A stretch of 64,000 nt of DNA, taken from assembly GCA_009193035.1 (NCBI GenBank), contig SWDT01000151.1, positions 1 to 64,000 on the forward strand, read 5' to 3'. This DNA is from Halicephalobus mephisto. Taxonomy: Eukaryota > Nematoda > Chromadorea > Rhabditida > Panagrolaimidae. A program made the position numbers and the translations under genes. The notes below the pieces were generated by a model. It worked only from the letters and a program-made list of their open reading frames with translations. It was not told the origin of the DNA and did no database searches. The stretch's first letter is position 1; every line of letters begins with the position of its first letter. This document shows, piece after piece, positions 25,190 to 37,552 of the stretch.

Positions 25190-26595
25190 TTTCTGTATTT
25201 TCTGGTCGATATAAAGATTACACAGTACATAATGAATGATTACATCAAAACGGCTCTGACGTGTCAGATGTATTATATTCAATGTATCTGATCAATTAGA
25301 GCTGTTTTAATATACTCTTTTGTGGGTGGTCGACGTGAAGGTTACTTAAAAAATAAATAAAACCAAAATTTTGGAATACATTTATACCTCGCAACTTGAT
25401 TCATTGTGACTATTTTATAAATATTTTCGAATCAAAAGTTACAGAGTAGATTATTCGTTACTGATCTTCAGAATATCTTTCATGGATATTGTTAGATCGA
25501 GAATTCTGTCTTTAGGGAAAGCGCAACCGACCGAGAGCGCTTCATCCCTGTAGTAAAAATGATGGACGGAAAACTGTTGGTTCCTACTATTTAGCAATTA
25601 AGCTCGTTTATCTTAACATAAGCATAAAACAAAAGAGGAAAGGTCCTCGTTTGACCGAAGTCAAACTCGGACCCGTCTAAAGCTGGAATTTCTCAAAAGA
25701 CTGACTCTCTAACACTTTAGTCTCACTTCACAGGCGTCGGCTGACTGGGCGGAGCCTTGGGTATTTTGTCTAGGCCGTCTGCGGTTTAAGTCCGATCTTT
25801 GTGCCTACATCCCGAACGGATTGCCTTAGAACTAACAAGGTAACATACAGTTATTTTTGACGGGAATTATTACGTGTTTGTGGTGTCGAGTTGGAGACAG
25901 ATTTTGTATCGTGCCTGAGGCATTTGTTAAATAAACTTCTACGATATCTTCCTTTCTCATCGTTACGCGAGTCACTCGGACTGGCAAATACAGCTGATAT
26001 TAATATACAACTTAAGATTTTGAAGATCTTGTAAATCCTGGATCTGATTCATCTGCATAATTCAAAAATCGAATTTGCATAATAATACAAAAGATTTCTT
26101 GTTGAAAATCTCTTGTTTTTTTTGTCATCGTCAATTAAAACTATTTTTGTAAAATTTTCCTCAAATCAAAATTCGAAAATTGAAAAATTCAGAATTTGTG
26201 TGAATAAAGTTTGGTTCAGAATTTAAATAATTGAAATGTGAAATTAATTTCCACAACCAAATCCTTAAAATCACGACCAGAATTGTCGAGTTTTCGAGAT
26301 TTTCGATTTTTGAAATTTAATTTTAAATAAATTCAAAAAATTTTTGATTTTTAATTTTAAATAAATTCAAAAAATTTTTGATTTTTTAATATTGTTATCG
26401 GAAATTTGCTTACTGTAACATTAATCTGTTCCAGAAAATTTTTCGAAACAAGTTTTGTAAGACAATGTTGGTCGTGATAAAACTCGTGACGAAACATGAG
26501 GAACTTTTTTAACACCAAAGCTCGACTGCGGAAATCCAATTATTTTCGTTAAAACAGGATATACAAGTTGTTAGTTTTTTTATTTTCTTTCCGAC
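25190..26595. other. Spacer with LTR-like repeat and short direct repeats
   Basis: Contains the LTR-like element at 25575-25815, possibly extending through an AATAAA at about 25931-25936 to ~25985. Two 40-nt AT-rich direct repeats lie around 26310-26385, and a degenerate upstream block precedes the last receptor gene. No gene is called. Confidence 0.5.
25575..25985 (+). mobile_element. LTR-like dispersed repeat, copy 2
   Basis: 25575-25815 matches 8805-9045 in inverted orientation. To the right, sequence unique to this copy includes AATAAA and a TC-rich run, then GTTACGCGAGTCACTCGG, which resembles the R/U5 end of an LTR. No flanking target duplication could be recognised, and the boundaries are estimates. 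Confidence 0.4.
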
Positions 26596-27833
26596 ATGAC
26601 CTACAATGTTACGATAGAAGTCCTAGATAGATTCTCAACTAGACTCCATGTAAACACGATTCTGAATTTTTTAATCAACATCCCGACGATGTATTTCATA
26701 ATTTTCCATTCTTCTAAAGCCATGGGATACTATAGATATTACTTACTGTATACTGTAGTCACCACATTCGTCATGGATCTGCATCAGACCGTCATCTACG
26801 GAATTCATTTTTTTCCTTTTCCTTTGGCCAATTGCTGTTCTGGATACTGTAGGCACTTCGGACCCGTCTGGGGTCCTCAGATGAACTACGTGATCATGAA
26901 CATGACCGCCAGTGCCGCCGGGACAAGCCTAATTTCCCTCGCCGGATATCGTTATTTTTCAATTTGCGGAAACGTGAAAAAATTTGAATCAAAATATTCA
27001 TTATTAAAGTTATTTATTTTTTCGATAATTTATTCTATTCCTACTGTAGTTACACTGATCGCAGCCACGTTTAATTACCCTCAAAATGAACTTCTGGATC
27101 TTGTGAATCGAGAATCTCCAGAATACTCCTCTTTGGTGAAAATGGGAATTTGTTCCGGATTCAAGACCCGGATTCATAGACTTGGCTACATAGGGATAGT
27201 CATGTTGCAGATAGGATTAGTCCAATCTGCCGGATTTATTTTAGGTTTAAAAACTGTAAATTCATTAAAATCTGTGAAAAATTCACTTTCGAAATCCACA
27301 TATGCAGCTCAGAAACAATTTTTAATTTCAGTTTGGCTCCAAATTCTGACTTCTATTTGTACTTTGATTATTCCTATGTTAATGATTTCCATAATAGCCG
27401 TTTTTAAAGTTAAACATTCTCTCTGTACGTTTCTTAATTTAATTTTATTCAATTTTTTAAATTTTATTTAATTTTAAAAAAACTTAATTTTAAAAATTCC
27501 ACCTTAAACAATTTTTAAAAATTTGATTTTTAAAGAAGTTTTATTTTTTTTAATTTTAATTTTATATAAAAATTTGATTTTTAAAGAAGTTTTATTTTTT
27601 TTAATTTTATTTTTAAAAAAATTTGATTTTTTAAAAATTTAAAAAAGTTTATTTTAGATTTTGCCGAAATCGCTGTTCAGATGATGACGTTACGTGCTCC
27701 ACTGAACGGATTAGCGATAACATTGACCATCAAGCCCTACAGAGACGCTTTGAAGAAGTTGATAACATGTAAATCTTTATCTCCTTCAAATAGAACTTCA
27801 AAAACCACCACTTCTATTTCCATATATCGATAA
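26596..27833 (+). CDS. Srh/Sri-like 7TM chemoreceptor, paralogue 13 (divergent, long intron)
   Basis: Exons 26596-27424 (829 nt) and 27658-27833 (176 nt); 334 aa. The intron is 233 nt with a GTACGT donor instead of the usual 41-46 nt, and is filled with T/A-rich tandem sequence. The otherwise conserved loop sequon FNQS is FNYP, and the TM7 motif VHMMTLHAP is VQMMTLRAP, losing both His. KPYRDALKK is kept. The most diverged member, at the array edge, convergent with lrk-1. The frame is open, so it is probably functional or a very recent pseudogene. Confidence 0.86.
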
Positions 27834-28201
27834 ATCCAATATTTCCTAATTGTCAGGGATTAATTATCAAAGTAAAAAATAATGTTAATCATTTCAAATA
27901 TTCATAAATGGAATTATTTATTTGGTTGAGATCATAAAAAAGCGAATCAATGCCATATTTGTAAACTGCAAATACTGACCCAATACAACCCAAAAGCTAA
28001 ACTCAATCACAGCTATCAATTTCAAAAAATAAAAAAATAAAAAAATATACAATTTCAAAAAATCGAAAATTTCGAAATTTAAAAAATTATACAATTCCAA
28101 AATCGAAAATTTTGAAATTTAAAAAATTAAAAATTATACAATTTCAAAAAAAATTAAAAATATACAATTTCAAAATCGAAAATTTTGAGATTTAAAAATC
28201 T
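27834..28201. other. Convergent 3' intergenic region
   Basis: Lies between the 3' ends of the last receptor gene and lrk-1. About 28015-28195 is A-rich with repeated ATACAATTTCAAAA-type units on a ~55-60 nt pattern. No gene. Confidence 0.6.
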
Positions 28202-31200
28202 TCAAGAATTCCATTGTTTCGTTCTGAAGGCAATTGCACATTTCTTTTTTCCTTCAATTTCAGAATCTCCATTGGAAAATCTTCCTAGAAGAGATCTATA
28301 ATCATTTCCAACAACAACAAAATATGAATCAACATTTTCATCTGACGTAGATTTTTCATTTTTCGAATAAAACATTGATTTCATTTTCGACATAGCTTCG
28401 GACAAATAATCATTGACATTTTCTGAAGAAATAGAACTTCCAAATTCATTTCTTTTTTTTTCCAAGTTTTCTACAGAACTTATGGAATTTAAAGATTGAA
28501 TACTTGGTTCTCTTTGATTCAACGCACCAGAAAACGACATACAAGATATAGGAAGAATCAAATCAATAGAATTCGAAAATGGTCTAAAAGCAGAAAAAGG
28601 TGTTAATTCTTTTCCATTTATAATAATCAACAATCCGTTCGATGTTCCAACAAGTAGTTGATCTGAAGGAACAATTAGAGAACACATAGCCGAAATCGAA
28701 CCTTCTCTAACTGAATCCACATTCATCGATGATAAACTTTCACTTACAGGAAGAATTTTCCTACAATCCAATGTTTTTCTAACAGTGCAATTATCCCACA
28801 AATACAGTATTGATCCACCTTCAACCGTCGACCAAACGACATTTGGATTCTGATGTGATGCAACTATGAATTTAACTGGAGCAGTTTCTGATGAAATTTT
28901 AAAATCAGTTGATCTCAATTTCGACGGACTACTATGGTTCACAGAAGCAGAGTAGATCAATTGTGTCTTTGTTCCACTAATATTATGAACGATCATTTTT
29001 CCATTTTCATGACCTGTCCAAATCTGCCTAAAATTACATCCAATTACTTTAACACATTAAACAAGCATAAAAACCTCGGAAATCCCTCTAAAACTTTGAT
29101 TTAAATCTTATTAAAAAGATTAGAACTTTATAGAAAGATCTATATCCGATCACCTTGAAATCTTTATGGACCTAAATCCTCCTAGAAAGGTTCACATTAG
29201 ATAGACTTTTCTAAATATAGGTCCTTCTAAAAGGATCCATATTAAATCTGAGTCTTTTAGAAAGGTCCAAATAAGACAAAAACTTTCTAGACAACTCTAT
29301 ACTACATTAGACAAAAACTTTTCTAAATCCAAATCCTTCTAAAAAGATCTATGTCAAAACATAATCGTCTAAAAAAGCCATATATAAACAAAACAGAAAA
29401 ATCCGTGTCAAACTGAGTTATAATCTTCTAAAAAACCTACATCAAGCCAAAACTTAGAAAAACCAATCCAAATCATTCAAAAATTACAAAACTCAAACTT
29501 ACAAATCAGTGAATAATCTAATTCTATTTAATTTAAACGAAAATTTATAATTTTCCCCAATTATTTATGTTCATAATTATAAAACTTACCAATTTCCAGG
29601 AGATGGAGCTACAGTAATTGTGTAAATTTTTTCAGCAAGTTCAATACTCGTCAAAAAAGTTGGTTTTTCAGTTCCATTACATGACAAAATTAATACAGAA
29701 TGAAGTAAAGAAACTAATGCAACTTGTTTTTCAATAAATGCTGTAATATTTTTAATCGAAATATCACCTTGATTAAATGCTGAATCTAATTCATAAATAT
29801 AAAATTCATTAATTTCGTTTAAATTTGAATTAGAAAATATTCTAATATATCCAGACATATCTCCTAACCATACTGTATTTTCATCAATTGCTGTAATTGC
29901 TGTTATTTCATTATTACTTTTTAGTTTAATTTTTTTCGATTCTAGCCATCCATATTGCGAACATGAAAATATTTGAATTAAATTATTATTTTTTTTCAAC
30001 CAACAATTTGAATTATTTACAATTGTTGCTGATTCTGGCGATAATGCCACAAGTGTTCCAATATTTTCCGTTTCATCATCAATTAAAGCAACATCTAAAA
30101 GTTGACTAAATTCTGGTGCAGATGTTATTGTAACTAATTGACTTGCTGTTGGACGATAATCAGAATCTTCAGACCAACAAGATACCATTAAATCCAGTAC
30201 ATTTGAAGGTATTAAAAGTTCTTTATCGCTCAAAAACGGTCTACCGCCATCAAGAATAAAATCTTTCATTTGTTCTTGTCCATCATATGGTTGTTTAAGC
30301 GATATCAATTCATATATAAACATTCCAAAACTAAAGCAATCAACTTTTTCATTGTATTCTTGTTCACCATTAGATCTCATGATTTCAGGAGCCATAAATC
30401 CTTCCGTTCCACCGTAACCTTTACAAACTCCAGAAGGGTATGAAAATCTCGAAATACCATAATCACCTAATTTAACCAACACATCCGAATACGATCTAGG
30501 AAGTGGAAATCTCCAAACTAAAACATTTTCTGATTTCAAATCTCTATAAATAATTCTATTTTGATGAACATATTCCAACGCTTTCGAAATCTGAATACAT
30601 ACTTCTTGAAGACATTCTATCGACAACCTTGAATCGCATCTTCTATATTTCGACAAAATCTGATTCAAAGCTCCCAAAGGAGCCAATTCAACCGCAATTG
30701 TCAATGGTTTAGAACAAAATCCAATTAATGACGTCACATTTTTATGATTCAAATCAGCTAACATATTTAATTCTTGTCTCGCTATACAGTAACTTCTTGC
30801 ACAATTTTCTAATGAATCATTTTTCCATTTTAACATAAAAGCTTCAAATGCCGTTTGATCTGAATTTTTAGCATTTATACCAGGTTCAACTGGTTCTAAA
30901 ATCTTCAATGCTACTTCAGAAAACGTTTCTTTTCTTTTAACAAATCCATCAAATACAAATCCAAAAGCTCCTCTACCCATCAATTTTCCTCTTTTAATTG
31001 AATCTTCTAAAATCGCCAAATCTCCACTCAAATCCAAAAAAACCACATCTGGAGAAATACATTCAATCGAAATTTCATCATGTTTAGGACAAATAAGTTC
31101 ATTTTTTGAATTTTCAGAAAACAATGTACCTCTTGCAGCAAGAATACATTCTTCTATAGAAAACAAATGAATGGAAGATTTAGATACAGTAACAAAGTTA

Positions 31201-34200
31201 TCCAAAGTTTGCGATCTTGGAGGTGTAGAAATCGCAAAATTATGATCATCTAAATCCATTGATTTCTGGGATTTCAAAAAATTATTTGCTTTCGAAGCAC
31301 ATTCAGGACATGGAACGAGTCTATCAACCAAAAGTTTCCCTTCAGAAGTATGAACAAATCTCGTTCCTAAAGCTGGAAACCAATCTTCAAGCAAGTCATC
31401 AATAATATTCACAACAACAGCTAACAATCTCGTGGTTATAGTCCTGTCTTGTTCTAGTAAATATTCCGTTCCATCTGATAATTTAATTTTTACAGTAAAA
31501 CTAGGAACAAGAAGTTCAATCAAACTCGTTTGTTCCATATTAAATGTCCTCCAGATTCCATCTTCACCTTTTCTTTTAAAATCCGAAAGCGAATAATTCA
31601 CATCTCGAACATTTGCCAAAGGAAGAAATTGTTTCAACGACAATAAAAAAGTCCCAAAAGCATCCACTTCAAGGCCAGTTTTCCACAGTAAAAATTCAAA
31701 TCCATCTTTGTTCAATAGTTCATTCAATATTTGTTCTTGAGGATCTAAAACAATAAAAATTACAAAATTCCATTGTTGTAAAAAAACAACTTTTGGAAAA
31801 TTGTCCCAAAGTTTTAAAACTTTCCAATCAAGACCGAAAATTATAAAATTTAAGATTCATGTTTTTAAATAATTCCAAAAGTATTCAAAAAACTCAAAGT
31901 AATATCATCAAAAAATATAAAAATAATAAAATTCTTTAAAAAATTGTCTCAAAGAGAAATTTTAAAATTTTCCAATCAAGACCGAAAATTATAAAATTTA
32001 AGATTTTAAACTCATATATCTAAAAATACTTACTGAATTCTATATTATTTAATTGTAAAAAAATATTTCTCACAAAATTTAAAAAATATTCTCAAAGAAT
32101 TTTTTTAATTTTCCAGTCGAGATCACATATTTTCGAAAAAGTTTAAAAATATAAAAATTTAATATTTTTACAATTTTTAAATTTAAAAAAACTAACCTTG
32201 AAAAGATTCAATTTTTGGTGAACTTGATCTTCTTTCTGAATTTAATAAAATATCATCATTATTTTTAATAACAAAAATTTTTCCAATTGTTTGAGTTATT
32301 TTTTCATCATCCAAAATTCTTGTTATTAATCTTGACCAAAAACCAGGTGGAATATATTGCATAAAAAATAATCTTCTTAAATTATTTTTTTGATTATATT
32401 GAATATATATTTTTTTATCTAAAATATTTGGAATATTTATTTTAACTTTTTTTTCATTTTCTGACATTATTTTTCTTCCTCCAAAAGTTCTTATAATTTT
32501 TCTATGAAAAATATTTTTTTTTGTTGGAGAAATCGATTTTGTCATTGATGAAATTTTCCATTTTATATTAAAAAACGAATTTTTTGTTTTTATTTTAATT
32601 TTTGCTCCTGGATAATCCGCTCTTAACAAATACTCATCCGGTAGTGCCGATGGTATCAAAAAAAGTTTATTTTGACAAGGTAGAGCTGCTTCATATCTTG
32701 ATAAAATTTTCAATATACAATTTTTCAACAAATATTTTTTCCCATCTTGAATTGAATGATTTAAAAATTGTTTTAAAATCCCACTCAATTCAGAATAGCT
32801 AATTATTGAATTATCGTGGTTTCCTGTTCCATAACGATTAGAAATAATACTTAACAACGCACAATATAACCACGGAGGATCAATAAAACAATAATCCCCT
32901 AAGGCAGCGTCATCAAAGTACACCAGTACTCCATTATCATGCAGAAAACTCAGAGCTTGTCTAAATTCCATTTTATCCCTGAATGGCCTTCCAAATTCTT
33001 CCATAATTTTAACCGAGCAATTATTCCACAAATCTTGAAATTTAACAATCGGTTCCGAATTTTTCAATCTTAACTCATCTGTCAAAGTTACAATTATTTT
33101 TTCCAATCCAATATATATTGCCGGAACTTTCTGAATTAATAATTTCGATTTTCTTCCTATTTTCAAATCCATTGCTGCTTGATAAATAAGATTACACAAA
33201 TTCCGAATATTATATTTCGTTTTTAAACTTACAAAAATTGAAGCCGCAACTCTAGGTAGGCCTTTTTTATCAGAATCTGGAATATTCACAAATCTTTCGT
33301 TTATTGTTTTTTGAAGAACTTCCAAATAATCATCCGGAAATCTGGTTAAATTTTCTTCAACTGCATCAAAATAAGTTCCAACTATAATTACTGTAGAATT
33401 AGGTGCTCTTGTTTGAATAAGTAATAACCATTCTTGAATTTCATTTAATGCTATTTCTCCATCTGTCGCTTTCCATAAAACAATATATATCGATCTTCTA
33501 GATAAAAAATACTGACAAGTAGCCGAAAATTCTTTTATTTTCGAATCAAAATCCCATGTTCGAAAAGTAATTGGTCCAATTGTTTCTAAATTTTTTGTTT
33601 TTTTAGGTTCAAACGTCCATTCAGAAACATCTACACCATTTGTAGTTATATTAATTTTTGAATTAATTAATTTCGATCTTGATGGAGAATGTCCCATTCT
33701 TCTTGACCAACTTTCACTTTGAAGATTTTTTTTAGATACAGTACCTTCTATTCTTAACAAATTTAATAATTGACTTTTCCCAACATTAGGTCCACCAAAT
33801 ATCATTAATTTCAATTTGTTGTACAATTTCGAATTTTCAAGTCTATTCCTTAAAAATCCAATAAGATCAACTGTTTTATAATTATTATCATATACAATAC
33901 TTTTCAATGGTTCTTTCATCGGACAATCTTTCAATGCAACATTCCATAATTTATCCAATAATCCCAATTCATCCGGTAATGAATCCAATTCCTTATTTCC
34001 ACTCACATTCAATACTGCCAAATACGACAATAAAGATATCGTTGATGGAATAGATTTTAAATTATTATAACTCAGATCCAAATTAGTCAAACCCGGAAAT
34101 ATTAAATACGACCTCATTTCAGAACTATTATCTTTCAAATTAAACTGTTCAAAAGTCGCAAAATCATTTTTGATCCCGAATCCAACAAACAATTCCAATT

Positions 34201-37073
34201 GATTTAACTCATTATGACTTAAATTTAACGTTTTTAATGCCTCAAATCTACAATGAGATTTATGAGGACATATATCCGTTACCCCTTGAATATTACCTTC
34301 TGAATTCCTAGTAACACTTAGTGATCTTTGATTCCTTGCAACAGATCTCGATCTCGATCTAGAATGTCTATTCCCACCAGCAGGTCTTTGTCTCATTTCA
34401 TTTCCATGCACATTAGGAGCTTGACAAACAAGACATTTTGGATCTGCTTTTGTGAACATTTTCGACAATCGATTATGTGATAAATTCAAATGTCTCAAAC
34501 TACTCGGCAAACATTCCACAGGTCCAGCTGTTGAAATATTATTCATCGATAAATCTAGTCTTATCAATTTCGGACAAAAACATGCCAAAGATTCCGGAAT
34601 TGAATTTAATTTATTTGATGAAATATTTAATATTCTTAAAGAATTTGAGAAAAAATCAGTTTCATTAGATTCATCTGCTTCAATATCGTCTATATTAGAC
34701 AATTGAATACACTTTTGCCATGAATTCAATCTAATTATATCTTGTTCAATAACATTATTTTCTGTAATTTCTTGTTTTTGTGATAATTTCGAATATTTTA
34801 TTTTTTCTTTCAATCTTGTTGTTCTTGATTCTAATCTTTCATGATGTCCTTCTTTTGCCGATTTTCTAATTTTCCCAGGAATAGCTACAGTGCATATTTC
34901 AATTATTTCGTTATTAGATAAATTTAAATCTTTCAATTTCGGCGCTGTCCAAACAACTGGTGGAATTAATCTCAATCTATTACCTGCCACATTTAAGATT
35001 TTCAAATTAGGAAAACACTTTGAAAACAATGTTCCTGGAAGATTTGAAATAAAATTTGCTTCCAAATTTAATGTTTCCAAAAACGGTACATTACATTCAT
35101 TTTCCGGAATTTCAAATTTCTGTATTAAATTTTGACTTAAATCCAATACATGTAATGATTGAAGCTGGAAAATGACATAAGGTACTTCTGTTAATCTATT
35201 CAATGACAAATCTAATCTTGTTATAGCAGATAGCGTTAATCTTGAATGTCTTAATCTCGAATTAAATTTCAACACAGCGGATGTTAAATATTCAGTGGCT
35301 ACAGTATCCAATGTCGCACCATGCCAATTAAGTTGAACAGCTGTTGATGGAAAAATATTAGCTAGAAGATTACTAGAATTCAACATAGTTCCACTAGATC
35401 CAGGTACTGTATCAATTGGGATTTTCTTATTAATTTTGTATTCAGAATCAGCAAAACATAACTGATTTAAAAAAATCGAAATTTCTTCACACTTGCCTGT
35501 TGAAACAGCTACAGCTAATGCTCTATTATCGTAATCTAATGCACCATTTCTTAATAATAATTTAATTAATTTCAAATTTTCTGATTTTGCTGCTTCAACT
35601 AATGCTCCTGATCCAGCACATCTTGCTTCTTCCATTGGTCTTTCCCGAATTTCTACCTCTGTTAACGCAATAGGCAAATTAACATCAACATCATGATCGA
35701 GCAAAATTCTAACAATATTTTCATTTCCATTAGCACATGCTGTCATTAACGCCGTTCTTCCATTGGAACAATAAATATTCAAAGCAAATGGGCATCCAAT
35801 ACACGGTTCTGAACCTTCTTTAAGAAGTTCTATTTTAAAATTAATCAAATAATATACAATAGATACATGTCCATTGGCGACAGCCAAATAAAACGGTGTC
35901 CGACATTCATTGTCTGTTGCATTTAAATCACATATGAATTTATATGTTTGAATACCTCTATTATCTTCGTAAAATTTACATTCATCATCAGGATATTCCA
36001 TTTCTAACATTACTTTCACAACATCCATATTCCCACAACGACAAGCCCAATGTAGAGGCAAATTTCCATCATTATTTCCTGCATCCATTAAATATGGAAA
36101 CTTATTTAAAACGACTTGAACCGTTTCTGAATTTTGTGAAGCCACAGCAGCATGAAGAACATTATCCCCAGTAGGAGCAAAAATAATAATATGTCCAGGA
36201 ATCGTTAACAACGCTTGAACAATATCTGCTCTTCCATGTTCACAGGCTCTAAAGAACCAAAATAATATTTAAAAAATAACCCCTACAGAATTTTCTCAAA
36301 AATTCCAAAATTATCTAAAAACATTCAGAATCCTACGTAAAACCACTTGTAAAACTCCAAAAAAATAAAAAAATATCCTTTAAGAAACTCACAAATAAAG
36401 AGCTGATTTTTCATCTGGCAAAGTCCCATTTGTAATTTTCTGTCTACTTTGTTTTGGCATTTCAGCCAATATCCTATAGACAGCCGTACAATCTCCATCA
36501 ATACAAGCTTTACATAGTTCCTTCCTGAGTGAGTTTCCAACTTTATCAATCCTTTGTAATGAATTCATCAAAGTTTCTGTTGTTTTTCCATGTCCACCCA
36601 TTTGAGCAAGTTGCAAAGCTGAATGACCATTGGCATCACAATAAAATAAATCCGCTCCGGCATTAATTAATAATTCCACAACTTCATAATGTCCATTTTC
36701 GCTTGCTACTAGTAATGGAGTTTTCAAACAACTTTCAAGGCCTGAGACACTGTCAACGTCACCTAGAAGCAAAATTAAATTAATAAATTGACAAATATAA
36801 AAAACCCGCAAAAGAACAAAACCTACATTGAGCCTCTAGCAAAGCGCGTACACAAGCTGTATAGCCTTTAGCAGCAGCAACATAAAGAGGGCCTGAAGAG
36901 GAATTAGTCCCTGTGAAACTGGAGCAATTCTTAACACTCGGGTTCGCAGTCAGCAGCTCCCTGAGTAATTCCTCATTATTGTACAAAACAGCCTAAAAAC
37001 CCCAAAACATAATCATCAAGAAATTCCATATAAAACAAACCTGCAAAACGAGTTCTGCTTCTTCAGCACTCAT
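28202..37073 (-). CDS. lrk-1: LRRK-family ROCO kinase (ANK-LRR-ROC-COR-kinase-WD40)
   Basis: Leucine-rich repeat kinase orthologue, 2533 aa predicted. Exons: 37073-37041, 36992-36827, 36762-36393, 36248-32197, 31744-29590, 29027-28202; every junction keeps frame. Domains: ankyrin repeats (~1-420), leucine-rich repeats (~450-960), ROC GTPase with P-loop GGPNVGKS near 1005, COR (~1200-1540), kinase (~1785-2070) with Gly-loop GRGAFGFV, VALK lysine, YRDLKSEN and the LRRK hallmark DYG near 1968, then WD40-like repeats to the end. The ANK block at the N-terminus fits LRRK1/LRK-1. In worms LRK-1 acts in synaptic-vesicle protein sorting and membrane traffic. Oddity: the ROC switch II, WDFxGxxxF in relatives, is WDFDSKIKEF here, without the Gly. 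Few introns for its size. The kinase motifs look catalytically competent. Confidence 0.95.
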
Positions 37074-37082
37074 TGTCCCAGT

Positions 37083-37115
37083 TCATGCAAAAACCGTTCG
37101 CTTTCGTGTTTTCAT
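37083..37115 (-). promoter_or_regulatory. Upstream ORF in the lrk-1 5' leader
   Basis: A 10-codon ORF (MKTRKRTVFA, stop) ends 9 nt before the lrk-1 ATG. An acceptor-like TTTTAG ends at 37124, so a trans-spliced leader of about 50 nt would include the whole uORF. Whether it is translated is unknown. Confidence 0.45.
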
Positions 37116-37123
37116 TGTCTTAT

Positions 37124-37552
37124 CTAAAATTTTTAATTAAAAATAATCACCCCGCTGTAAAACGAAAATACGTATCCCTACGAAATTTCCAGAATCTCAA
37201 GCTTTCAGATATTGGTGCTAAAATTCCTCAAATATTTCCAAAAGTTTCAGAAAATTCTTTAATTCTGAATAGATTTCTAAAGTTTAAATTGGATTTTAAA
37301 ACTTTTAACTGAATTCTGAAAGATTCTAGGCTTTCCTAGAGAATCTAGAAAAGACTAAAAGCCTCAATTCGATTCCAGAAACTTCTACAGGCTTTCAAAA
37401 ACTCTAAAAACTTGCAAAATTCTAAATTCTACAGTAAAAAATTATAAAGTAATAATTTCGGTTATAACCGATAATCTTATTTCCAAATTACTAAAACTTT
37501 TTAATTCCAATAACAAAATAAAATCTTTAAATTCAACAATTAATCAACAACT
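37124..37552. other. nmd-3 to lrk-1 intergenic region
   Basis: Same-strand gap of about 480 nt between the nmd-3 stop and the lrk-1 ATG. It holds a perfect 14-bp palindrome, TCGGTTATAACCGA (37458-37471), and no ORF. The spacing is at the upper end of nematode operon gaps, so co-transcription is possible but not shown. Confidence 0.5.

Noticed and set aside
30941..35135. Several plus-strand ORFs opposite lrk-1
   Set aside because: Antisense shadows of LRR and ROC coding sequence; no independent start context or domain.
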